DNA from: Pseudomonas sp. Q2-TVG4-2
GTDB lineage: Bacteria; Pseudomonadota; Gammaproteobacteria; Pseudomonadales; Pseudomonadaceae
Reading direction: 5' to 3'
DNA length: 64,000 bases
NCBI RefSeq assembly: GCF_013620795.1
Contig: NZ_LGLW01000001.1
Coordinates: 930,001 to 994,000, forward strand
Made by a program: the position numbers and the translations under genes. The stretch's first letter is position 1, and each line of letters begins with the position of its first letter. Below are positions 57,590 through 64,000 of the stretch, one piece after another. The notes under the pieces are model-generated. The model worked only from the letters and a program-made list of their open reading frames with translations. It was not told the origin of the DNA and made no database searches.

Positions 57590-58717
57590 ATGCCTATTCT
57601 CGAATCCGCCTACGCCCGCCTCAACCTGATCCGCCAGCCGGAACAGCCCAACGAACCCTTGCAGGCCTTCGATGCGGCAGACGAATACCTGTTGGCGCAG
57701 CTGCATGAGCAGGGCTTGCCGGCGTCGACGCGGCTGCTGGTCCTGAATGACAGCTTCGGCGCGCTGGCTTGTTCCCTGGCTCATCACGCCCATGTCACCA
57801 GCAGTGGCGATTCCCACCTGGCGCATCTGGCGCTCGAAAAGAACCTGCAACGCAATGCACTCCCCAGTGACGCCGTGACCTTCGCTCCGGCCAGCGAAGT
57901 CGCGCAGGGCCCGTTCGACCGGGTGCTGATACGCGTGCCCAAGACCCTTGCCCTGCTGGAAGAGCAGCTGATCCGGCTGCACGGCCAACTGGCGCCGGGT
58001 GCCCAGGTGGTCGCCGCCGCGATGATCAAGCATCTACCGCGCGCGGCGGGCGACTTGCTGGAGCAGTACATCGGCCCGGTGCAGGCCTCGCTAGCCGTAA
58101 AGAAGGCACGTCTGCTGACCGCTACGCCAGTGGAGAAGCCAGCACCCCGCTCGCCCTACCCGACCCGCTACCGCGTCGATCAGCCGGGTCTGGAATTGAT
58201 CAATCACGCCAATTTGTTCTGCCGGGAAGACCTCGACATCGGCACCCGCGCCTTTCTCCCGCATCTGCCCAAGGCGCTCGGCAACCTACGCGTAGCCGAC
58301 CTGGGCTGCGGCAACGGCGTGCTCGGTATCGTCTATGCGCTGGGCAATCCGCAGGCCGAGCTGACGCTGGTGGATGAAAGCTACATGGCGGTGCAGTCGG
58401 CGCGCGAGAACTGGCAGGCGATCCACGGAGAGCGTCCCGTCGATATCCGTGCCGGCGATGGGCTGGCCGAGCAGCCGATGGATTCGCTGGATCTGGTGCT
58501 GTGCAATCCGCCGTTCCACCAGCAGCAGGTGGTGGGTGATTTTCTCGCCTGGCGGATGTTCACCCAGGCCAAAACAGCGCTGGCCAAGGGCGGCGAGCTG
58601 TGGATCGTCGGCAACCGTCACCTCGGTTATCACCTCAAACTCAAGCGGCTGTTCGGCAAGGTCGAGCAGGTCGCGGCGACGCCCAAGTTCGTCATCCTGC
58701 GGGCGATCAAGCCGTGA
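57590..58717 (+). CDS. rlmG: 23S rRNA m2G1835 methyltransferase
   Basis: 375 residues with RlmG architecture: an inactive N-terminal methyltransferase-like half and an active C-terminal half with SAM motif VADLGCGNGVLGIVYAL and catalytic NPPF in LVLCNPPFHQQQVVGDF. It methylates G1835 of 23S rRNA. The stop overlaps the next gene by 4 nt (GTGA). Confidence 0.93.
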   Translation: MPILESAYARLNLIRQPEQPNEPLQAFDAADEYLLAQLHEQGLPASTRLLVLNDSFGALACSLAHHAHVTSSGDSHLAHLALEKNLQRNALPSDAVTFAPASEVAQGPFDRVLIRVPKTLALLEEQLIRLHGQLAPGAQVVAAAMIKHLPRAAGDLLEQYIGPVQASLAVKKARLLTATPVEKPAPRSPYPTRYRVDQPGLELINHANLFCREDLDIGTRAFLPHLPKALGNLRVADLGCGNGVLGIVYALGNPQAELTLVDESYMAVQSARENWQAIHGERPVDIRAGDGLAEQPMDSLDLVLCNPPFHQQQVVGDFLAWRMFTQAKTALAKGGELWIVGNRHLGYHLKLKRLFGKVEQVAATPKFVILRAIKP

Positions 58718-59091
58718 GCGAGGCGCCGGTTCGGCTGAGCATCCAGCAGTTCGCCGCGCGAACCGGCCTGTCTGCCGACACCCTGCGCTATTACGAAAAA
58801 ATCGGCCTGCTGCGCCATGTCGCTCGGGACGCGAGCGGCTTTCGTGTCTACGGGCCACGCGACCTTGAATGGGTCGGCTTCATCCTGCGCCTGAAGGACA
58901 CCGGCATGGCGCTGGATGACATCATTCGCTATGCCGATCTACGTGAAGACGGCGATTCCACCCTTACGGCGCGCCAGGCATTGCTCGAAGCCCATGCGGC
59001 CAAGTTGCAGGCGCGCCTCGAGCGCGACCGCGAGCATCTGGACGCACTGCAGGCAAAGATCGAGCGGTACCGCCAGCAAACGACCTATTGA
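58714..59091 (+). CDS. MerR-family regulator
   Basis: 125 residues from GTG 58714, which overlaps the rlmG stop. N-terminal MerR helix-turn-helix LSIQQFAARTGLSADTLRYYEKIGLL, then YGPRDLEWVGFILRLKDTGMALDDI and a C-terminal coiled coil (about 75-120). No conserved Cys for metal sensing; closer to the organic-ligand/AdhR-NmlR-like group. It probably controls the carboxymuconolactone-decarboxylase gene immediately downstream, whose promoter has MerR geometry. Confidence 0.87.
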   Translation: MSEAPVRLSIQQFAARTGLSADTLRYYEKIGLLRHVARDASGFRVYGPRDLEWVGFILRLKDTGMALDDIIRYADLREDGDSTLTARQALLEAHAAKLQARLERDREHLDALQAKIERYRQQTTY

Positions 59092-59118
59092 CTTGGAGTT
59101 GACTCCAACCCGCAGGCT
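59088..59118 (+). promoter_or_regulatory. MerR-type promoter of the CMD-like gene
   Basis: A -35 TTGACT (59088-59093), a 19-bp spacer holding the palindrome TTGGAGT-TG-ACTCCAA (59093-59108), and a -10-like CAGGCT (59113-59118). An overlong spacer with an internal dyad is the hallmark of MerR-regulated promoters. Confidence 0.75.
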
Positions 59119-59147
59119 CTTCCTCTAACACTCGAGAGGAACGCGCC

Positions 59148-59537
59148 ATGCCTGCATCAACCCGCTACACCGAAGGCCTAGCCAAGCTTGAGCAGATCGA
59201 CGGTGAGGCCGGCCGAAAGGTCATCGACAGCCTGCAAGCCATCGCCCCGGATCTCGCCCGTTACGTCATCGAGTTTCCCTTCGGCGATATCTACCAGCGC
59301 CCCGGCCTCGACCTGACACAGCGGGAGCTGGCCACAGTCGCGGCATTGACGGCACTCGGACACTGCCAACCGCAGCTGGCGGTGCATATCCATGGCGCGT
59401 TGAATGTCGGCTGCACACCGGAACAGATCATTGAGGTGATCATCCAGATGGCCGTCTATGCTGGTTTTCCCGCGGCGCTCAACGGCATGTCGACAGCAAA
59501 GACGGTATTTGCCGAACGCGGCCTGCTGCCTGCATGA
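59148..59537 (+). CDS. Carboxymuconolactone decarboxylase family protein
   Basis: 129-residue AhpD/CMD-like protein. The conserved core is [35 protein letters not shown]; the CxxC of AhpD is replaced by single cysteines, while His residues are kept, closer to the CMD subgroup. GAGAGG lies before ATG 59148. Controlled in all likelihood by the MerR protein upstream. Substrate unknown. Confidence 0.87.
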   Translation: MPASTRYTEGLAKLEQIDGEAGRKVIDSLQAIAPDLARYVIEFPFGDIYQRPGLDLTQRELATVAALTALGHCQPQLAVHIHGALNVGCTPEQIIEVIIQMAVYAGFPAALNGMSTAKTVFAERGLLPA

Positions 59538-59563
59538 GCATAGCTATTCGCCCACACTTAAAC

Positions 59564-59651
59564 GCTTCGCGACCAAGCTCGCTCCTACGCGGCCGCTGAG
59601 GTTTCAATTGCAGGAGCGAGGGGGCCACCTAGTTCTTGCCCGCGAGGCGGC
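59564..59651. repeat. REP-like inverted pair
   Basis: CGACCAAGCTCGCTCCTACG ... GCAGGAGCGAGGGGG ... TTGCCCGCGAGG: oppositely oriented REP-like units. Confidence 0.6.
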
Positions 59652-59698
59652 ATAGTCACGATGTCGATGTTCCTGACTGTTTCTCCTCAACGCAGTGC

Positions 59699-59782
59699 GT
59701 AGGGTGGGCTTCAGCCCACCAGAGACGCCACGCTTCGCCCCCTTTCGCGAGCTAAAGCGAAACGCAGCCCGGCCCACCCTAC
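59699..59782. repeat. GTAGGGTGG-type intergenic palindrome, copy G
   Basis: GTAGGGTGGGCTTCAGCCCACC ... GGCCCACCCTAC: inverted ends plus an inner GTGGGCTTCAGCCCAC hairpin. Confidence 0.75.
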
Positions 59783-59864
59783 AGTCTTCTGCTGGCGGCT
59801 TGCCTCACAGCGCTACAGCGGCTGCATGCTAATCTCGCGCCCTGCCCACCTTGCGCCCGAATTG

Positions 59865-61091
59865 ATGTCCACTCACGCCAAACTCCTGCTCCGCCACCAG
59901 CGCCCGTTCATCAAGTTTTGGTTCGCCCGCGTGTTCACGGCCAGTGGTTTCCAGATGCTGGCCGTTGCTATTGGCTGGCACATGTATGAGCTGACCGGCA
60001 GCGTGCTCGACCTCGGCCTGGTGGGCCTGGCCGAGTTCTTTCCGCGCCTGCTGTTCATTCTCTGGACCGGTCATGTCGCTGACCGCTTCGATCGGCGCCG
60101 TGTCGCGGCGCTGTGTCAGGGCTTGCAAGGGCTGATCGCCCTGTCGCTGGTGCTCGGGGCGGGCGGGCTGGGTGTGACGCGGGAGATGATCTTCGTGCTC
60201 GCGTTCCTGCTGGGCACCGCGCGGGCGTTTGAAGGCCCGGCCACCCAGGCGCTATTGCCGAGCCTGGTTCCCACACAGCTGTTCCCGGCAGCGGTAGCGG
60301 CCTCGTCTTCGGCCATGCAGACGGCCACCATCGTCGCACCTGCGCTTGGGGGTCTGTTGTTCGCCATCGGTCCGCTGTGGGTGTATGGGCCGGTAGCGCT
60401 GCTCTTTGCCCTTGCATGCAGCTTGATGCTGAGCCTGCCGAAGCGTCCCGCGCCGCCGAAGCAGACCGGCCCTGCGATGGACAATCTGCTCGCCGGCATG
60501 CACTTCATTCGCAGCCGTCCCGACATCTTCGGCGCCATTTCACTGGACATGTTTGCCGTGCTGCTCGGCGGTGCCACGGCGCTGTTGCCGGTGTTCGCCA
60601 AGGACATTCTGCTTACCGGCCCGTGGGGCCTCGGGCTGCTGCGCTCAGCACCAGCAGTGGGTGCGCTATTGATGTCCTTCTGGCTGGCGCGCTATCCGAT
60701 AAACCGCCAAGTCGGGCGGGTCATGTTCGTGGCTGTCGGGGTGTTCGGCCTGGCGACCATCGCCTTCGGGCTGTCGACCTCGTTCTGGTTGTCGATGGGC
60801 GTGCTGGTGGTGCTGGGCGCAGCGGACATGATCAGCATGGTGATCCGCGGCGCCTTCGTGCAGCTGGAAACGCCGGACGCGATGCGCGGACGGGTCAGTG
60901 CGGTCAACGGTTTGTTCATTGGCGCATCCAATCAGCTCGGTGAATTCGAGTCCGGCCTGACGGCTCACTGGTTCGGCACGGTGCCGGCTGTGGTGATCGG
61001 CGGGGTTGGTACGCTGATCGTTGCCGGCGTCTGGATGAAGCTGTTTCCGACGCTCGCCAATCGGGACCAGTTGCATCGGGATCTGGATTAG
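59865..61091 (+). CDS. MFS transporter, EntS/DHA3-like
   Basis: 408 residues from ATG 59865 (an ATG at 59826 is possible). About 12 membrane helices; motifs GWHMYELTGSVLDLGLVGLAEFFPRLLF and the DRFDRRRVAALCQ loop of the MFS A motif match the DHA3 group that includes the enterobactin exporter EntS. No siderophore genes are adjacent, so the exported compound is unknown. Confidence 0.85.
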   Translation: MSTHAKLLLRHQRPFIKFWFARVFTASGFQMLAVAIGWHMYELTGSVLDLGLVGLAEFFPRLLFILWTGHVADRFDRRRVAALCQGLQGLIALSLVLGAGGLGVTREMIFVLAFLLGTARAFEGPATQALLPSLVPTQLFPAAVAASSSAMQTATIVAPALGGLLFAIGPLWVYGPVALLFALACSLMLSLPKRPAPPKQTGPAMDNLLAGMHFIRSRPDIFGAISLDMFAVLLGGATALLPVFAKDILLTGPWGLGLLRSAPAVGALLMSFWLARYPINRQVGRVMFVAVGVFGLATIAFGLSTSFWLSMGVLVVLGAADMISMVIRGAFVQLETPDAMRGRVSAVNGLFIGASNQLGEFESGLTAHWFGTVPAVVIGGVGTLIVAGVWMKLFPTLANRDQLHRDLD

Positions 61092-61174
61092 GTGGAAAAG
61101 ACGCTTCGCGGTCCTCCACCCCTACAGCCGTGACCGGTCAACCGTAGGGTGGAAAACGGCGAAGCCTTTTCCGC
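61091..61174. repeat. GTAGGGTGGA-type repeat, copy H
   Basis: GGTGGAAAAGACGC ... TCCACCCCTAC (61091-61126), then GTAGGGTGGAAAACG ... CCTTTTCCG (61144-61174); degenerate pair in the convergent gap between the MFS and oxidoreductase genes. Confidence 0.5.
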
Positions 61175-61185
61175 CGCCCCGTCTC

Positions 61186-63390
61186 TTACAACAACTTATC
61201 CATCGTGATCGGCAAATCGCGCACCCGCTTGCCGGTGGCGTGGTAGATGGCGTTGGCCACCGCCGCGGCCACACCGACGATACCGATCTCGCCGACGCCC
61301 TTGGAGCCGAGCGCATTAACGATCTCGTCCTTCTCCTCGACGAAGATCACGTCGATCTCACCGATATCGGCATTCACCGGCAGGTGGTACTCCGCCAGGT
61401 TGTGATTCATATAGCGCCCCAGGTTATGGTCGATCATGGTCTCCTCGTGCAACGCCTGGCCGATGCCCCATACCACGCCGCCGGCAATCTGGTTGCCCGC
61501 TGTCTTGGGGTTGACCACCCGCCCGGCCGCTACGGCACTGACCGCGCGCGTCACCTTCACCGTGCCCAGTGTCTCGTCCACCCGTACCTCGATAAATACG
61601 GCCGAGTGAGTGGCGGTTGAATAGGCATTGCGCTTCTCGCCGGGCTTGACGCTCACCTCAGCCTCGAGCACGCCGCTGACGGCGACAATCTGTTCGATCT
61701 CAACGCTGTGCGCGGGTGAGGCCTTGAGCCGCATCTGGCCTTCGACGAACTCGACATCGTCGAGCTTGGCCCCGGTAAATGGTGACACCGGCGACTGCTG
61801 CGCCGCATCGAGGATCTTCTGCCGCAACCCTTCGCAAGCTTGCTGCACCGCGCTGCCGACCGACGACACGGTCGCCGACCCGCCTTCCAGAGGCGCCTGG
61901 GAGAGGTTGGAATCGCCCAGGCGGAACTCAACACGCTCCAGGGGCAGGCCCATCGCCTCCGCGGCAATCTGGGTCATCACCGTGTAGGTACCGGTGCCGA
62001 TGTCGGCGGTGGCGCTGCTGACCACCAGCCGACCATCCGGCCCCATGCAGGCCTTGGCGCTGGCCGGCATCTGAATCGCCTCCCAGACGCCGGTGGCCAT
62101 GCCCCAGCCGATCAACTGATTGCCGTCGCGCATGCTGCGGGGCCCCATGGAGCGGCGCGACCAACCGAAACGCTCGGCGCCCTGCTCGTAGCATTGGCGC
62201 AGCTCCTTGCTGGAGTACGGCTTGTCCTCGTTGCCGTTGCGCTCGGCATAGTTGGTCAGCCGCAAGGCCAGCGGGTCGACGGCCGCAGCATAGGCCAGCT
62301 CATCCATGGCGCATTCCAATGCGTACACGCCGATGGCCGCACCCGGCGCACGCATGTCCAGCGGGGTGTAAACGTCCAGCGGCACCAGCTGATAATCCAG
62401 CCGCACATTGGGGCACCGATAGAGCATGCCGGACCACTCGACCTCATGCTCGGTGAAATCCTCGAAGCTCGAGGTCTGGCCGATCGCCTGATGCGTCAGG
62501 GCTTCCAGTTGGCCATTGGGTGCCGCGCCGAGAGAGATCCGCTGCAGACTGCGCGGCCGATAGCCGAAGGTGAACATCTGCTGTCGCTTGAGCGCCACGC
62601 GTACCGAACGCTGCAGTTTCAGCGCCGCCATCACTGCGAGGGGCAGCTGGTACTGCGGCCGCAGCCCGGAGCCGAAAGCGCCGCCAACGAACGGTGAAAT
62701 GACGCGGATCCTGCCTTCCATGCCGAACACGTTCTCCAGATAACGCATGCAGTTCTGCACGCCCTGAGTCTTGTCGTAGACCTCCAGGTTGCCTTCCGGA
62801 AAATAGTGGACGGTGGAGGCATGCGGCTCCATCGGGTTGTGGTGCTCGACCGGCGTGGTGTATTCGAGATCAAGCCTGAGCATCGCACCACGCAATGCAG
62901 CATCCGCGTTGCCACGGGCCGGGGGCAGCTCGACCGGCGCTTTGTGCATGGTTTCCAGCTCGCTGAGCAGGTCGGTCCGGTGCGGCTCGCGCTCGTACTC
63001 CACGCGCACCAGGCTGCCGGCATAACGGGCCAGTTCAAGGTTCACGGCGACCACCAGCGCAACCGGCTGGCCGCTGTAAAGGATGCGGTCGTTGAACAAC
63101 GGGCGAAACGGGGAGCCCTCGGCGGCATCATCGTCTTCGTAAGGTTCGTCGTAACTGGCGATCGGCGGGCGGTTCTGGTGAGTCAGCACCAGCTCAACGC
63201 CAGGCACCGCCTCGGCCGCGCTGGCATCGATGCTGAGAATCCTGCCCCGGGCGATGCTGCTATTGACTACGCTGCCGTAAAGCAGACCGGGCACCTGGAA
63301 TTCTGCAGCGTACTGCGCTTTACCGGTGACCTTGAGCGGGCCGTCGACGCGATCGATGGGCTGGCCGAAGGGAGAAGAGGCAGATTTCAT
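61186..63390 (-). CDS. Molybdenum hydroxylase, molybdopterin-binding subunit (PaoC/YagR-like)
   Basis: 734 residues, xanthine dehydrogenase family large subunit. Landmarks: DRVDGPLKVTGKAQYAAEF, SPFVGGAFGSGLRPQYQ, GGVVWGIGQALHEET; the catalytic Glu is in GSKGVGEIGIVGVAAAVANA near the C-terminus. Length and sequence fit periplasmic aldehyde oxidoreductase PaoC. It starts 1 nt within the stop of the FAD-subunit gene, so the two are coupled. Likely oxidises aldehydes to acids; substrate unproven. Confidence 0.88.
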   Translation of the reverse strand: MKSASSPFGQPIDRVDGPLKVTGKAQYAAEFQVPGLLYGSVVNSSIARGRILSIDASAAEAVPGVELVLTHQNRPPIASYDEPYEDDDAAEGSPFRPLFNDRILYSGQPVALVVAVNLELARYAGSLVRVEYEREPHRTDLLSELETMHKAPVELPPARGNADAALRGAMLRLDLEYTTPVEHHNPMEPHASTVHYFPEGNLEVYDKTQGVQNCMRYLENVFGMEGRIRVISPFVGGAFGSGLRPQYQLPLAVMAALKLQRSVRVALKRQQMFTFGYRPRSLQRISLGAAPNGQLEALTHQAIGQTSSFEDFTEHEVEWSGMLYRCPNVRLDYQLVPLDVYTPLDMRAPGAAIGVYALECAMDELAYAAAVDPLALRLTNYAERNGNEDKPYSSKELRQCYEQGAERFGWSRRSMGPRSMRDGNQLIGWGMATGVWEAIQMPASAKACMGPDGRLVVSSATADIGTGTYTVMTQIAAEAMGLPLERVEFRLGDSNLSQAPLEGGSATVSSVGSAVQQACEGLRQKILDAAQQSPVSPFTGAKLDDVEFVEGQMRLKASPAHSVEIEQIVAVSGVLEAEVSVKPGEKRNAYSTATHSAVFIEVRVDETLGTVKVTRAVSAVAAGRVVNPKTAGNQIAGGVVWGIGQALHEETMIDHNLGRYMNHNLAEYHLPVNADIGEIDVIFVEEKDEIVNALGSKGVGEIGIVGVAAAVANAIYHATGKRVRDLPITMDKLL

Positions 63391-64000
63391 CAGGCGGCTC
63401 CTTTGGCGGCATCGGTCAGGGCACGCACAATGGCGCGCCGGCCCAGTTCGATCTTGAAAGCGTTGTGTTCGAAGCCACTGGCTCCTTCCAGCAGGATGTC
63501 CGCCGCGGCTGTGAATGCGGCCTCGTCAGGAGACTTGCCGACCAGCGCCGCCTCCGCTTCGGCCTTACGCCACGGTTTGTGCGCCACACCGCCCATGGCG
63601 ATGCGGGCGTTGTGGATGCCGGTGCCGCTCATCTCCAACGCTGCCGCCACCGAGACCAGGGCGAAGGCATAGGACGCACGGTCGCGCACCTTGAGGTAGC
63701 TGCAGTGCGTAGCAAAACCTTGCGGCGGCAGCTCGACCGCGGTGATCAGCTCGCCGTCGGCCAGCGTGTTGTCACGGTCTGGCGTGTCGCCCGGCAAGCG
63801 ATGGAAGTCGGCGAAGGCGATCCGCCGCTCGCCCTGCGGCCCTTGCACCTGCACCGCGGCTTCCAATGCGGTCAGGGCTACGCACATATCAGATGGATGC
63901 ACAGCGATGCACGCCTCGCTGTGCCCGAGAACCGCGTGGATACGGTTGAGGCCATCGCGCGCCGAGCAGCCACTGCCGGGCTCACGCTTGTTGCATGGCG
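63390..64000 (-). CDS. Molybdenum hydroxylase, FAD-binding subunit (PaoB/YagS-like), 5' part outside the window
   Basis: C-terminal 200 or so residues; the frame runs open through the window end, so the true start is beyond 64000. An internal Met at 63902 is not the start: the upstream in-frame residues SGCSARDGLNRIHAVLGHS are typical of the PaoB subfamily. Later YLKVRDRASYAFALVSVAAALE and the GGVAHKPWRKAEAEAAL segment match the CO dehydrogenase flavoprotein C-terminal domain. Forms an operon with the downstream subunit; an Fe-S subunit gene is expected beyond the edge. Confidence 0.87.
   Translation of the reverse strand, partial: PCNKREPGSGCSARDGLNRIHAVLGHSEACIAVHPSDMCVALTALEAAVQVQGPQGERRIAFADFHRLPGDTPDRDNTLADGELITAVELPPQGFATHCSYLKVRDRASYAFALVSVAAALEMSGTGIHNARIAMGGVAHKPWRKAEAEAALVGKSPDEAAFTAAADILLEGASGFEHNAFKIELGRRAIVRALTDAAKGAA

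Larger units (their letters stand above)
59538..59864. other. Repeat-rich intergenic region before the MFS gene
   Basis: 327 bp holding a REP-like pair (59564-59651) and a GTAGGGTGGG palindrome (59699-59782). No gene seen. Confidence 0.55.

Overview
The window is high-GC DNA from a Pseudomonas-type gammaproteobacterium, most likely the P. stutzeri (Stutzerimonas) group. The reasons are a recognisable mapZ, a gbdR/cbc/dgc/gbc/sox gene set arranged much as in P. aeruginosa, REP-like palindromes with a GCTCGCTCC-type core, and typical Pseudomonas housekeeping genes (ettA, fpr, rlmG, gdhA). No tRNA, rRNA, CRISPR array or prophage was seen.

Layout. 1-10.3 kb is a housekeeping and signalling flank: mapZ, a membrane methyltransferase, a NarL-type two-component pair, a first glyA, a large PAS-GGDEF-EAL protein, ettA and gluconokinase. 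About 10.5-54 kb is an almost continuous quaternary-amine catabolic region. It holds gbcA/gbcB (divergent), glyA-soxBDAG-purU-fdhA, the carnitine genes cdhB-cdhA-cdhC-caiX with divergent cdhR, a dipeptidase-like gene plus DUF5943-dgcA-dgcB-etfA-etfB and a small ORF, gbdR, sdaB, the cbcWV transporter with two binding proteins, an OprD-family porin, betI-betB-betA, and a choline-binding protein with choline sulfatase betC and divergent LysR regulator betR. 55-64 kb is another flank: gdhA, fpr, rlmG, a MerR regulator with a carboxymuconolactone-decarboxylase-like gene, an MFS exporter, and a molybdenum hydroxylase operon cut by the window end.

The genes form one pathway. Choline-O-sulfate goes to choline (BetC), betaine aldehyde and glycine betaine (BetA, BetB). 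Carnitine enters through CdhA, CdhC and CdhB. Betaine is demethylated to dimethylglycine (GbcAB), sarcosine (DgcAB with a dedicated ETF) and glycine (SoxBDAG). The released C1 units are handled by FdhA and PurU. Glycine plus methylene-THF gives serine (second GlyA), and serine gives pyruvate (SdaB). Uptake appears to use one ABC core (CbcWV) with up to four periplasmic binding proteins. Regulators present are GbdR, CdhR, BetI and the BetR-like LysR protein.

Most notable observations: a 267-bp inverted-repeat element inserted in frame inside the caiX signal-peptide region; a BetI-type operator duplicated (19/21 identical) upstream of gbdR; an M19 dipeptidase homologue that has lost three metal-ligand positions; DgcA with three instead of four Fe-S cysteines; and palindromic repeats at nearly every non-overlapping junction of the sox and dgc operons.
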